From: Dastarcus helophoroides | Taxonomy: Eukaryota > Arthropoda > Insecta > Coleoptera > Bothrideridae | Assembly: GCA_028583605.1 (NCBI GenBank) | Contig: CM053335.1 | Coordinates: 16,862,053 to 16,926,052, forward strand | Direction of reading: 5' to 3' | DNA length: 64,000 bases | Shown here: piece after piece, positions 47,927 to 60,300 of the stretch | Layout: every line of letters begins with the position of its first letter | Position numbering within the stretch: the stretch's first letter is position 1 | Program-made: the position numbers and the translations under genes | Notes under the pieces: generated by a model | The model's input: only the letters and a program-made list of their open reading frames with translations | The model's database searches: none | What the model was told of the DNA's origin: nothing

Positions 47927-48076
47927 CTATCTTCTGTATCTAATCTTGAACAATACTCGATCTTTCTGGTTGTTCACTTCAAAAGCAAGATGTTCGCTGT
48001 ACCTGATATGAAAATTACGCGATGTCTGACCTACGTAGACAAACTTAGAGTAACTCAACTTACAAATGCTAGATTT
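47927..48076 (-). pseudogene. Penelope-like retroelement relic: GIY-YIG endonuclease piece
   Basis: A 49-codon minus-strand frame to TAG reads ...CKLSYSKFVYVGQTSRNF then HIRYSEHLAFEVNNQ. The Y-V-G-Q-T-S-R-N-F ... R-x-x-E-H pattern is the second motif (YIG) and the catalytic Arg/Glu region of the GIY-YIG nuclease found at the C terminus of Penelope-like elements. A stop precedes it, a stop follows it, and the flanking frames are full of stops, so it is dead. I cannot see a reverse transcriptase domain upstream. The long plus-strand frame over 47816-48193 is its shadow. Confidence 0.7.
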
Positions 48077-48689
48077 CTACATTTTTTCAGATTCTTTTCA
48101 GTTTTAAGTCAAAGAAATTTAATATTAAAACATAAAGTAGCTGAATCGAAAAAAGTAAGAATCGACCGGCTAGACGGCATTAGGGATCGTTAGTTAAATG
48201 CGTGCGTTTGTTTTGGGTAGTTTACCCCCGCGGAATGAGACAGTTGTCCATTTCCGTTGTCCATTTACCGCTATAACATCAATTAGGCGACAATCTCAGT
48301 AATCAATAGGGGAAATCATTGCGTGCCAGTTTGATGTAAACAGCATTAGTGTATGTTGTATGTTGGTTGATCCCTGCGGCATACATCGCTCCTTGCGTCT
48401 AAAATATATTCATAGACGTTATAACTTATTTGAAGGAAGAAAACCACGATAAGATTGAAATTTGGAAGTTTAAATTGGAATATTTACGAAATTAAAATTT
48501 GAAAAAAGTTACGTTACAAATTTTGATCAAGAAAATTTCCGTATTAGGTGCACCGTTCCCGTATATTCGACTTCTAGAGAAGTTCAACTTCTAGAGAAAT
48601 TGGACTGAGTCATCCCTTTCAGTGAACAGCGAGTCTCCCCCTCTGACACCTACTAGTACCTACTAAAAAAATTGAAACTATGCAACACA

Positions 48690-48990
48690 TACTAGAATTG
48701 GTATAGACGTTCCTTGTAAGTCGAGATCCTTAGTAGGATACGTTTTATCCTCCAAAACCATTCGAAATACTTATAAACTAATATTATGCCCAGAAGGAGT
48801 AAACTACCTTTCTCTTTCGTTGCTAGGCAGCTACATATATACATATTAATGAATTTGAACCAAACATCATTCTGCACGAACCCTTTAAAGTTGTGCGTGT
48901 TAGTTTTATTACATTTATCCAAACTAATTTTATAAAGAAGAAAGTACTTTTGATCGATAGTGCCATCCATTGGTTTCAGAGACCAATGAT
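48690..48990 (-). repeat. Dispersed repeat related to 50.2-50.7 kb
   Basis: Shares TAGTAGGATACGTTTTATCC / GTAGGATACGTTTTTTTCCC, CCAGAAAGAGTAAA-type and CATCATTCTGCACGAAC / GTCATTCTG...GCATGAAC words with 50215-50735. A transposon family of unknown class. Confidence 0.55.
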
Positions 48991-49027
48991 ATCAAAACAT
49001 TAAAACAAAATAACCTAAATAAATACC

Positions 49028-49440
49028 AACTAACTAACTACTAACTAACTACTAACTAACTACTAACTAACTACTAACTAACTACTAACTAACTACTAAC
49101 TAACTACTAACTAACTACTAACTAACTACTAACTAACTACTAACTAACTACTAACTAACTACTAACTAACTACTAACTAACTACTAACTAACTACTAACT
49201 AATTAACTATTAACTAACTAACTACTAACTAACTACCAACTAACTAACTACCAACTAACTAACTACTAACTAACTGACTACTAACTAACTAACTACTAAC
49301 TAACTACTAACTAACTACTAACTAACAACTAACTAACTACTAACTAACTACTAACTAACTACTAACTAACTATACTAACTACCTAACTACTAACTAACTA
49401 CTAATTAACTTACTACTAACTAACTAACTACTAACTAACA
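49028..49440 (+). repeat. 11-bp minisatellite (TAACTAACTAC)n
   Basis: About 410 bp of an 11-bp unit, clean at first (49035-49200), then with interspersed ACTAACTAACT and ACCAACTAA variants. It is not the insect telomeric repeat TTAGG. Confidence 0.95.
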
Positions 49441-51002
49441 AATTTAAAAACTTTAATTTTGGCCAGTTTACTTGTCAGAATAAAAAAATTGTCAATAGTT
49501 ATCATTTATTTAAAAAAAATATTATTCCAACACTTGATATGCAAATCTTTATTCAACATTTTATTGAGGACATTTCTACATAAATTATAAAAACAGAAAA
49601 TAATGATTGGCTGTGAAATCCCCTAGCTCACAGTTGACTAAACCACCATTTTTTCCGCCTGACTAGGTCACCAAATAACATGATTAATTGCGATTGTTAT
49701 TTATTATGATTTTTACACAATACTTGTCAGCACTTATCGCAATTAAATGACGGTTTTGGAGCTTCTATTTATGATAATGAATTTCTTTCGCAGGCGTTGT
49801 GCGAGACAACGCCGTCCTTGCCGTCGCTAATGACACGACCAACTTGAATTTTAATGAATCGCATCATAAAACATCTAATTGTCGTCGACGATGTGAAATT
49901 TCTAAATTTCGACGTCACGGCAATTCTTCTAAAATCAAATTTGCATATCGGCTGACATTTTTTCCTTTTCCGGCCTCCAAACTCCCATTGTCGTCGTTTC
50001 TTGTTTACAGAACGATTTAGTCTTAGATAATAAATGATCTCTTTGGTATAATTAAATATAATTTGATGTTGTGTGTGTGTATTGAAAAATGGAATATTCT
50101 GTGACATCCTAATTCTGTGTGTATAAATTCGAAAGTGCGTTTGTGTGCTTTCCACGATTTAATTACTGAAGCGATTTGGCGAAAATTTGTGTAAACGTAC
50201 CTTGCAAGGTTCGTTTACACAATTGTCAGTAGGATACGTTTTTTTCCCGCAGATACTCCCATACTAATTATGTATCCAGAAAGAGTGTCAGATACTCCCA
50301 TACTAATTATGTATCCAGAAAGAGTAAATAACCACTCTTCATTTTCTCTGCTAAATAAATGAACTAATGAGCGTCATCTAACGCCCTAGTACAACCTTAT
50401 CCTAACTTTGTAGTAATTTTTAATGTAATGATCTGACAGCGTCATCTAACATGATAAGGAGCAACTTTGCTATCCAAAATATAGCTGAAGATTCGTTAGG
50501 TAGGTAAATATACACGTGATCGTATCACTAAATTTGAACAAAACGTCATTCTGTCTTCTGCATGAACTCTATAAACCTGTGCATAGTTGATTACGTTAAT
50601 TTTGTTACCTTTATTCAAATAAATCGTTTAAATAAGGAAGTATGTTTAATGGACAACATCATCTGTCGCTATTAGCCTGGTTGTTACTCAAGACCAGAGA
50701 CAAATTCAAACATTAAAACAAAACAAAGTAATCTGTCAATTTAACAAATTTAAAAACTGTTCGATAGTTTTTTTGTTTAGTTGTAAAGGCACAACACACT
50801 CAGTCTTCATTTTTTTTTATTATTTCGGCTTTCAAACATGTTAATCCAAAAAGAGTGACCGAAAAACTAATAACTGAGACAATCTTAAAAAGATTAGCCA
50901 ACGCTTTAATGGGCAAACAGTTTTGGAAACACACCTTAGTCTTCCAGTTTTCCTATTATTACTTAGTCAATTTTCATTGAGTGTTTAATAGCTAAAGAGC
51001 AG
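49441..51002. other. Spacer with dispersed repeats
   Basis: 49795-50020 is slightly GC-richer with frames open on both strands (minus strand includes GRKRKKCQPICKFDF) but no recognised protein or good splice sites. It could hold an upstream sens exon, unproven. 50252-50327 is a tandem pair of 44-bp units (AGATACTCCCATACTAATTA). 50215-50735 belongs to the repeat family at 48.7 kb. Confidence 0.4.
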
Positions 51003-51510
51003 TTGATAAAGCTAAGAACAACACGCAATCTTGAAAAGATTGCTAAGATAAAGCGTAGAACAACACGCAATCTTGAAAAGATTGCTAAGATAAAGCTAAG
51101 AACAACACACAATCTTGAAAAGATTGCTAAGATAAAGCTAAGAACAACGCCCAATCTTGAAAAGATTGCTAAGATAAAGCTAAGAACAACACGCAATCTT
51201 GAAAAGATTGCTAAGATAAAGCGTAGAACAACACGCAATCTTGAAAAGATTGCAAAGGTAAAGCTAAGAACAACACACAATCTTGAAAAGATTGCTAAGA
51301 TAAAGCTAAGAACAATACGCAGTCTTGAAAAGATTGCTAAGATAAAGCGTAGAACAACACGCATTCTTGAAAATATTGCTAAGATAAAGCTAAGAACAAC
51401 ACACAATCTTGAAAAGATTGCTAAGATAAAGCTAAGAACAATACGCAGTCTTGAAAAGATTGCTAAGATAAAGCTAAGAACAACACGCGATCTTGAAAAG
51501 ATTGCCGGTG
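51003..51510 (+). repeat. 42-bp minisatellite, 12 units, each with a 17-bp dyad
   Basis: Units start at 51026 plus multiples of 42. Each contains CAATCTTGAAAAGATTG or a one- to two-base variant, then CTAAGATAAAGCTAAGAAC. Because 42 is divisible by three, both strands stay open (171 codons plus, 147 codons minus), giving repeating KLRTTRNLEKIAKI or mirror peptides. This is arithmetic and not evidence of a protein. Confidence 0.95.
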
Positions 51511-54300
51511 GCGTATAATATGGGAAACATGTATTTAAACATACACCACTTCAGTCTCTTAAATTTTCAGTTATTTACTGATCAAGTTTCACCAAAAATG
51601 TATTTAAACACGTACCACTTCAGTCTTATATTTTTATTTATTGGTCAGTTTTCAACAAACATGTTGAGTCACAAAGAAGCGATTAACAAACGAAGAATTT
51701 AGACAATCTTGAAAAGATTGCCAAGCGTTTGAGCAGTCAAACATTATTGAAAACACACCAAACGGTCTTCAATCTTCTTATTATTGCTTATTCAACTTTC
51801 AATCATCTGAGTCACAGATGAAGGGTTGATAAATTAAAAATTGGAACAATCTTGAGAAGATTGAAAGATTGCTGTTAAATAATCAGTAAAAGACGCACCA
51901 AAGCAGCCTGCATTTTGATTATTTTGGCTTTCAAAGCTTTCAATCAGAAAGGAACAATTGACAGATCTGAATCAATCTTAAATAGATTACCAATGATTGT
52001 CGATTGCGGTAATAGACAAGTTGTTGAAACGAATACGAATTCTCCAGTCTTCTGAATATTGTTTACTGCTTTCAGTGATCGTTGAATCACCAACCGAATC
52101 ATAAGTTAAGAGCAACGGTTCTTTTTAACGTAATTGACAAACTAAAACCTGGGGCAATCTTGAAAAGATTGCTGTGACACTGGGAAACATGTATTTAAAC
52201 ATACACCACTTCAGTCTCTTAAATTTTCAGTTATTTACTGATCAAGTTTCACCAAAAATGTATTTAAACACGTACCACTTCAGTCTTATATTTTTATTTA
52301 TTGGTCAGTTTTTAACAAAAATGTTGAGTCACAAAGAAGCGATTAAGAAACGAAGAATTGAGACAATCTTGAAAAGATTGCCAAGCGTTTTATCAGCCAA
52401 ATATTATTGAAAACACACCAAACAGTCCTCAATCTTAATATTGCTTATTCAACTTTCAATCATCTCAGTCACAGATGAAGGGTTGATAAATTAAAAATTG
52501 GAACAATCTTGAGAAGATTGTTTGCCTTCATAGGCAACAAATTTTGGAAACACATGAGTAATCTTCCAGCTTTCATATTATTACTTAGTCAATCTGTAAT
52601 GTGTGTTTAATCGCAAAAAAACAGTTGATAAATAGCCAACGCAATATTGAAAACATACATTAGAAATTTTGAACTGCACTGGCAATCTTGAAAAGATTGT
52701 TGGTCATTTCTTGGTCAGTTTTCAATAAATGTTTAGCCAACAAGATTGACAAACTAAGAATTGACAATCTTGAAGAGATTGCCAACTTGCCATCTTGAAG
52801 AGATTGACAATCTTGAAGAGATTGCCAACCCGCAAAAATTTTTGGAATGTACAGAGGAAACAAATCATTCAGTTTGCTTATTGTTTAGCGAATTTCTAAT
52901 GAGGGTTAATTCTGATATTATTGAAAAGCTTAAAATTAAGACAATCTTGAAAAGATTGTTAGTGATCTTTAATTTGACAAAAACATATTTAAACCGTTTT
53001 TTGATTATTTTTTAGTCAGTTTTCAATAAATGTTACTTTACAAATGAACGATTGAGATCGTAAGAATTGAGACAATCTTGAAAAGATTGTCAACCATTTT
53101 GGCAGGCAGAGTTCTTGAAAAATACCCAAAACGGCCCTCAATGTTTTAATTACTGCTTATTCGGTTTTCAATCATTGCAATCGGAAAGGTGTGACGGACA
53201 AACTAAAAACTGAGGCAATCTTGAAAAGATTGTCAACCATTTTGACAGACAAATAGCTCTTGAAAGACACCTAGAACAACCCTCAATGTTTTATTTACTG
53301 TTTATTTGGTTTTCAATCATTGCAATCAAAAAAGTGCAACTGATGAGTTAAGAACAGGCAATCTTGAAAAGATTGCCAATCTTGAAGAGATTGCCAATGT
53401 TGAAAAGATTGCCAATGTTGAAAAGATTGCCAACCGGAAAAATTGTTGTAAGTACACGGAAAAATAATCATTCAGTTTTCTTACAGTTTAGCGAATTTCG
53501 AATGAGTGTTTTATCTGTTTTTTATTGATAAGCATAAAATTGACACAATCTTGAAAAGATTGCCAGCCCCCTAGAATATGGCAAAAACCTTTTTAAGCAT
53601 ACATCATGACAGTCTTTCAAATTTTTGGTTATTTCGTGGTCAGTTTTCAATAAATGTTTAGCCACTATCAAGTGATTGACAAACTAAGAATTGGTAATCT
53701 TGAAAAGATTGCCAACCCGTAAAAATTTGTCGAAGCACACAGAAAACTAATTCTCTTTTCTTATTATTGTTTAGGGAATTTTTAAAAGGTGTTTTATTTG
53801 ATTTTGATCGACAATCTTTAGATTTTGATCGACAATCTTTAAATTGACACAATCTTGAAAAGATTGCCAGTCACCTGGAATATGGCAAAAACCTGTTTAA
53901 GCACATATTAGGACAGTCTTTCAAATTTTTGGTTATTTCTTGGTCAGTTTTCAACAACTGTTTAGTCACTAACATGTGATTGACACACTAAGAACTGGCA
54001 ATCTTGAAAAGATTGCCAACCCGTAAAAATTTGTCGAAGCACACAGAAAACTAATTCTCTTCTCTTATTTATTGTTTAGGGAATTTTTAAAAGGGTGTTT
54101 TATTTGTTTTTGATCGACAATCTTTAAATTGACACAATCTTGAAAAGATTGACGGTCACGCTAGAATATGGCAAAAACCTGTTTAAGCACACATCAGGAA
54201 CAGTCTTTCAAATTTTTGGTTATTTCTTGGTCAGTTTTTAACAACTGTTTAGTCACTAAGAACTGGCAATCTTTGAAAAAGATGCCAATCGGTGAAAAAT
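51511..54300 (+). repeat. Dyad satellite: ~140-210-bp monomers, each with CAATCTTGAAAAGATTG
   Basis: The inverted repeat CAATCTT-GAA-AAGATTG recurs about once per monomer (51704, 51847, 52155, 52364, 52504, 52682, 52943, 53072, 53216, 53548, 53852, 54000, 54137 and others). Between copies the sequence varies much more than the dyad. A 240-bp block is nearly identical at 51523-51720 and 52183-52380. Other shared words are TTTCTTGGTCAGTTTTCAA and TGACAAACTAAGAATTG. Confidence 0.93.
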
Positions 54301-57300
54301 TTGTGGAAGCACACAGAAAACTAATCTTTCCTTTTTTTATTTTGTTTAGGGAATTTTTTTAAAAAAGGGGTTTTTTTTGATTTTGATCAAAAATTTTTTA
54401 AATTGCACAATCCCTTTAAAAAGTTTCCCGTCCCCCTTAATTATGGCAAAAAACCTGTTAAGCACCAAATTTTAAAAGTTTTTTCAAAAATTTTTTGGTT
54501 TTATTGGTCAGGGTTTTAAAAAAACTGTTTTTTAACCATTATTGACACACAAGAAAATAGCAATCTTTTAAAAGATTTCCAAAAACCCTTAAAAATTTTT
54601 TAAAAACAACCGAAAACAAATTTTTTTTTTCGGGCCTTTTGGGGGTTTTTTAAATGATTTTTTTTTAAATTTTTAAAATTTTTAAAACTTAAAAATTTTA
54701 AAAATCTTGAAAAGATTGCCCCCCCTACTTTTGGGGGAAAAAGTTGGTCCAAAGCCCCAAATTTTTTTTATTTTTTAGAAAAATGGTTTTTCCCTTAAAG
54801 TGGGGACCGAAAAGGTTTGAAAAAATTTTAACCGGAAAAAAGGGGAAGGGCCCGAAAAAAATTGCTTTTTTTATTTTAATTCCTTTTTTTTTTAAAAAAA
54901 TTTTAAACAAATTTAAAATGCAACTTGAAAAAATGGCCATTATGAATATGAAAAAAAATTTTTTTAAGGGAAATGTTACCCCCTTCATTTTAAAGGGTTT
55001 TTTTGGCTGGCAAAAATGTTTCCTAATTCACATAAAACCAATTTTTAAAAACCAACCGGGAAAAATTTTTGGCTCCTTTTTTAGTTTTTTGGCCTTTTTT
55101 AGCCAACTTTTAAAATTGATTAATTTTTTAAAAAAATTTTAAAAATTTGGGGCAATTTTTGAAAAGATTGCCGCCCAGATTGGCATTAAACCCTTTTTTT
55201 AAAAAAACCACACAGAAAATTTTTTCAAATTTTTTGGGGGGGTTTTTTTTTCAATTTTACCCCCAAAAAAACCCCTTTTTTTAAAATCCAAAAATTCGAA
55301 TAAACTGGGCTTGGAAAAAATTGCCCCAAGGGGAAAAAAAATTTTAAAACGGGGAAAAAAAATATTTTTTTGTTTGGGTTTGGGAACTTTAAAATGTTTT
55401 TTCCCATTCCCTAAATTTCCAAAACCCCGGAAAAAGTTTCCGGGCCCCAAAAAGGCAAAAACTTTTTAAAAAAAAATCAGAAAAGTCCCCTTTTTAAATT
55501 TTTTTGGGCATTTTTTGGTCAGTTTTTCCCCAAAAAATTTACCCCAAAAGGATTGGGCAAACTAAAAATTTGGGAAATCTTAAAAAGATTGCCAAAAAAA
55601 GGGAAAAATTTTTTGGGGGGGCACAAGAAAACAAAACCTTCCTTTTTTTTTTTTAAGGAATTTTAAAAAGGGGTTTTATTTGATTTGTTGACAACTTTAA
55701 AAATTAAACAATCTTAAAAGTTGCCATCCCAGAAAGGGCAAAAACCTTTAAAAAACCCCTCAGAAGTCTTTCCCAAAATTTTGGTATTTTTTTCAGTTTT
55801 TTAAAAAATTTTTTAGAAAAAAGTGTTTATAAACTAAGAATTTCAATTAAATTTAAAAAATTTAAACCCCGGATAAAATTTTTTTTAAAACTGAAAACCC
55901 AAAACATTCCCCCTTTTATTTTTGTTTTTAAAAAAAATTTCAATGAGGTTTTTTTTTTTTTGATATTTTGAAAACCCTTTAAAAAGGAAAACAATCTTTA
56001 AAAAATTGCAGCCCAAAAAATTTTTTGGCATAAAATATTTTAAAAAAACATCATGACGGGCATTTAAATTTTTGGGCCCTTTCTTGTCATTTTTTAATTT
56101 AAAGTTTGCCCAAAAAGAAGTGGGTTGGGCAAACAAGAATTGGGCAAAACTTAAAAAAATTTGCCCAAAAAGGGTAAAAAATTTTTTGGGAAGCACAGAT
56201 AAACAAATTTCCCCCCAGTTTTTTTTTTTTACGAATTTCAATTAAATGTTTTTTTTTGATATTATTTAAAAGCTTTTTAAATTTAGACAACCCTTTAAAA
56301 GATTTTTTTGTTCCCCGGGGAAAGGCATAAAACCTATTTAAAAAACTCAATTTCAGGGCTTTCAAAATTTTTTTATCTTTTTTTTTGATTCCCCCCGTTT
56401 TTTTAAAAAAATGTTTAGCCAACAAGAAGTTTATTGAAAAACTAAGAAAATTTACAATTTGAAAAAAATTGCCCCCCCCCCAAAAAAAACCAAAAAAAAT
56501 TTTTTTTTTTGGAAATAAAGAGGAAAAAAAAATTTATTCAGTTTACTTATTGTTTTGCGAATTTTAATGAGTTTTTATCTGGGTTTTTTATTTAAAAACC
56601 CTTTAAAATTTAGCAATTTTGAAAAAAATTGCCCCCCAGACCCAAAGGAAAAAAAACCCATTTAAAAACAAAATTTGACAAAATTTTTTGGTTTTTTTTT
56701 TTTTGGCAGTTTTTAAAAAATTTTTTAGGCCCCCAACAAAATTGACAAACTAAGAACGCCGGCAATCTTAAAAATTGTCAATTTGCTTAGAAAACAAAAA
56801 GGCATTTAAAGAACACCCAAAGGGAAAACCCCTTTTTCCCGATTTTTTCGGGTTTAAAATTTTAGTCAGATTTGGGAAAGCTTTTACAATTTTAAAACTA
56901 ATCTCCCTTGAAAAGATTTCCAACCCCTTTTCCCCGAAGGTTTTTAAAAAAAAGTTTCAAAAATTAATCCCTTCCCTTATTGCTTGGGAAATTAAAAAAT
57001 GAGTAAATTAAAATTTCCCAAAAATAAAACGTCATTAGTTTTAACAGGAGCTTTTTTGACGAAATCTTAAAAAAATTTTTTCAAACAGCTTGTAGACCAA
57101 AAGTTTGAAAAATTCACCAAGCAATTCTCTCCTTTTTATTATTTTTGGTTTTTTAAAAAATTTGGTCCCGATTAAAAAGCTTGACGAATTTAAAAACTGA
57201 ATCAAACTTGAAAGATTGCCAACCCCTTTCCAAGAAGTTTTTTTAAAAAAACACCCAAAAATTTGTTTCGGGTTTGCTTTTGGGAAAAATTTAAAAATGT

Positions 57301-60300
57301 TGTTAAATTACCAAAATAAAAACCCATTTTTTAGTTTAAAACCCCGGGGGGCTTTTTTTGGCCCAAAATTTTTTAAAAAAATTGTCAATAGCTGTAATCG
57401 GGCCAAAAAGTTATTTTAAAAAACATACTTTTACGGTTTTAAAAAACATAAAATTATTTCTTTGGGCCGGGTTTTAAAAACCCGGGGTTTGGGGGGCAAG
57501 CAAAACGATTCGAAAAAGAAATCGGGAAAACTTGAAAAGATTACTGGACACTTTAAAAAAATTTTTGGCACTTTTGCACTAAAAAAGTAAGTTAATTTGA
57601 CGCACTGCGCAAACAATTTTTTTTTAAAATTTTGTTGGGTTTCCCAAAAATTTTTACTCAGAAAGCAAAAGATTTAGAAAACTATCCCGAATCAAAACTT
57701 GAAAAGATTGCCAATGGTTTTTGGGGCCCTTTCATTAGTTTAAAAAAGTTGTTTTAAACATAGAGGTTTTTCCCCCGCTCCCGGGTTTTTGTTTCGGCCC
57801 TTTTTGTGACGGTTTTTATCCCCTAAACCAAAAAAATAAATGAAAAGCAAACGCTTTTTTTAACGTAATTGATAAAATAAGAACCCGGGCAAAAAAATGA
57901 AAAAGTTTTTCTCTGTTTACTTTCACTTTTGAAAAAAAAAATTTTTTTTGGGTTTTTTAACGCTAAAAGAAAAAGTCCAAATTTAAAAAAACCTTCCAAA
58001 AAAGGGCCCTTCATTTCTTTATAAATATTTTATTTTTTTTTTTAAAAAGATTTAAAAATTAAAAAAAACCCAAATTTAAAAAAAACCAAACTTTTAAAAT
58101 TCTTACATTTAAAAAAGATTTTTGGGCCCCCCCCCCCAATTAAAAAGGTTTTTCCCTTTTTTAATTTTTTAAAATTAATTAAAAAACCAAAACAATTTTT
58201 TAAAAAACCAATTAGCCGAGATTCCTTTCCAGTTTTTCCTCTCCTGTTATTGTTTACTTTCTTTCAGTGAAACCCCTTGTTTTCACAAACCAAATTATAA
58301 ATTAAAGCAAAAAATCTTTTTTAAAAGGGAATTGAAAAAATTAAAAAACTGGGAAAAAAATCCTTTAAAAGGGGTTGGTTCCCCACCCGTTTAAAACATT
58401 TTTCTCATCTTAAAAAACGCTAAAAAAGTAAAATAAAAAAATGAATAAAGCAGGGTTTTTTTCTTTGAAATTTTTTTGGCTTTTTAAATTGTTAAAAATC
58501 GGGAAGGGAAAAGATTGACCCCCCTATCTGAAACAATCTTGGAAAGATTGCCAATTGCGTTAATAAACGCGGTTGAAACACATACGGTTTTTCTAGGGGC
58601 TCCTGAATATTGTTTTTCCTTTCTTTTAGTGATCGTTTTTATCACAAACCAGATCATAACTTAAGGGGCAAAGGGTTTTTTTAACGTCATAGAAAAAACT
58701 AAGAAGTGGGCCCAATTTTGAAAAAGATTGCCCCTGACATTCTTAAAAAAAATTCTTTGCCCTTTTCAAAAAGGAAAAAGGGGAAGAGAAATAAAAAGCC
58801 CCTTAAAAGGAAACATTTATTTTTTATTTTTGTTTTTATTTTTAAATTTTTTTTGGGCAGGAAAAAAGATTTGGGAAAACTGAAATCAAACTTTAAAAGA
58901 TTGGGCCCAAAAACGGTTTAAAAAACGAGTTTTTAAAACACTTCCCAGTTCGCTAGTCTCCTGAATATTTTTTAAGCTTTAAGTGATCGTTGTGTTTTTT
59001 ACCCCAAAACCCAAAACAGAAAAAAGGAGCAAAAGGGTATTTTTTAATTTAAATACTGGGACAATCTAGAAAAGATTTTAAAAATCTTTAAAAAATTTTT
59101 GCATCTTAACAATAAAGAGTTAGTTTAAAAAGGGCGGACCAAAACAGCGATTCCCCTTTTTTAAATTAAATTTTTGGTTTTAAAATTTTAGTCAAAAAAA
59201 AGGCTTTACAAAATAAACTGAGTTTAGCTTGAAAAGATTTCCCCTGTTGTCGATTGGATTTAAAAAAAAGTTTTTTGAAAAAACCCTACCAGTTTTACCC
59301 AATCTTCTGAAAAATTTTTTTACGGGTTCCATAAACTTACCCCAAACCAAATTATAAAAATTTAAAAACAAAAGGGTTTTTTAAAGTAATTTATAAACTA
59401 AAATCGGGACCAAACTTTAAAAAGATTGCTAAAGATAAAGCTAAAAAAAAACCACAATCTTTAAAGAGTGCTAAGATAAAGCTAAAACAACGCCCAATTT
59501 TTTTGAAAAGTTTCTAAGATAAAGCTAAGAAAACACGCAATCTTGAAAAGATTGCAAAGGGATAAAGCGTAGAACAACACGCAATCTTAAAAAAAAGGAT
59601 TGCAAAGGTAAAGCTAAGAACAACAAACAATTTGAAAGTTTGGGCTAAGATAAAGCTAAGAAAAATACGCAGTTCTTGAAAGATTGCTAAGATAAGCGTA
59701 GAACAACACGCATTTTTGAAAATTTTTTGGCTAAGATAAAGCTGAAGAACACACACAATCTGAAAGATCTAAGATAAAGCTAAGACAATACGCAGTCTTA
59801 AAAAGATTGCTAGGATAAAGCTAGAACGGGCAGAATCTTGAAAAGATTGCTAAGATAAAGTAAACAACACGCAATCTTGAAAGATTGCAAAGGTAAAGCT
59901 CAGAACAAACACACATCTTGAAAAAGGGGCAAAGGGGAAAAAAGCTAAGACAATCGCAGTCTTGAAAAGTTTTGCTAAGATAAAGCGTAAGAACAACACG
60001 CTTCTTGAAAATATTCTAAGATAAGCTAAGACAACACACAATCTTGAAAAGTTTGCAGATAAAGCTAAGAAAAATACCGTCTTAAAAAGATTGCTAAGAT
60101 AAAGCTAAGAACAACACGCATCTTGAAAAGATTGCTGGGGGTATAATATGGGAAACAGTATTTAAACATACACACTTCAGCCCTCTTAAATTTTTTCAGT
60201 TATTTACTGATCAAGTTTCAAAAAAATGTATTTAAAACTTGTCCAAATTCAGTCTTATATTTTTTTTTATTGGTCAGGTTTTAACAAAAATGTTTGGGGG

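Noticed and set aside
47816..48193. 125-residue plus-strand ORF
   Set aside because: It is the shadow of the GIY-YIG relic on the minus strand and shows no family resemblance of its own.
49769..50155. 128-residue minus-strand ORF as the missing sens first exon
   Set aside because: No good donor at its end and no SNAG or other Sens-like motif; kept only as an untested possibility.
51003..51518. 171-residue repetitive protein (KLRTTRNLEKIAKI) and its 147-residue mirror on the other strand
   Set aside because: Both frames stay open only because the 42-bp repeat is a multiple of three; there is no start context, codon bias or splice evidence.
54725..59756. Numerous open frames rich in Lys, Phe and Pro
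   Set aside because: They fall in the homopolymer-damaged satellite and are artefacts of composition.
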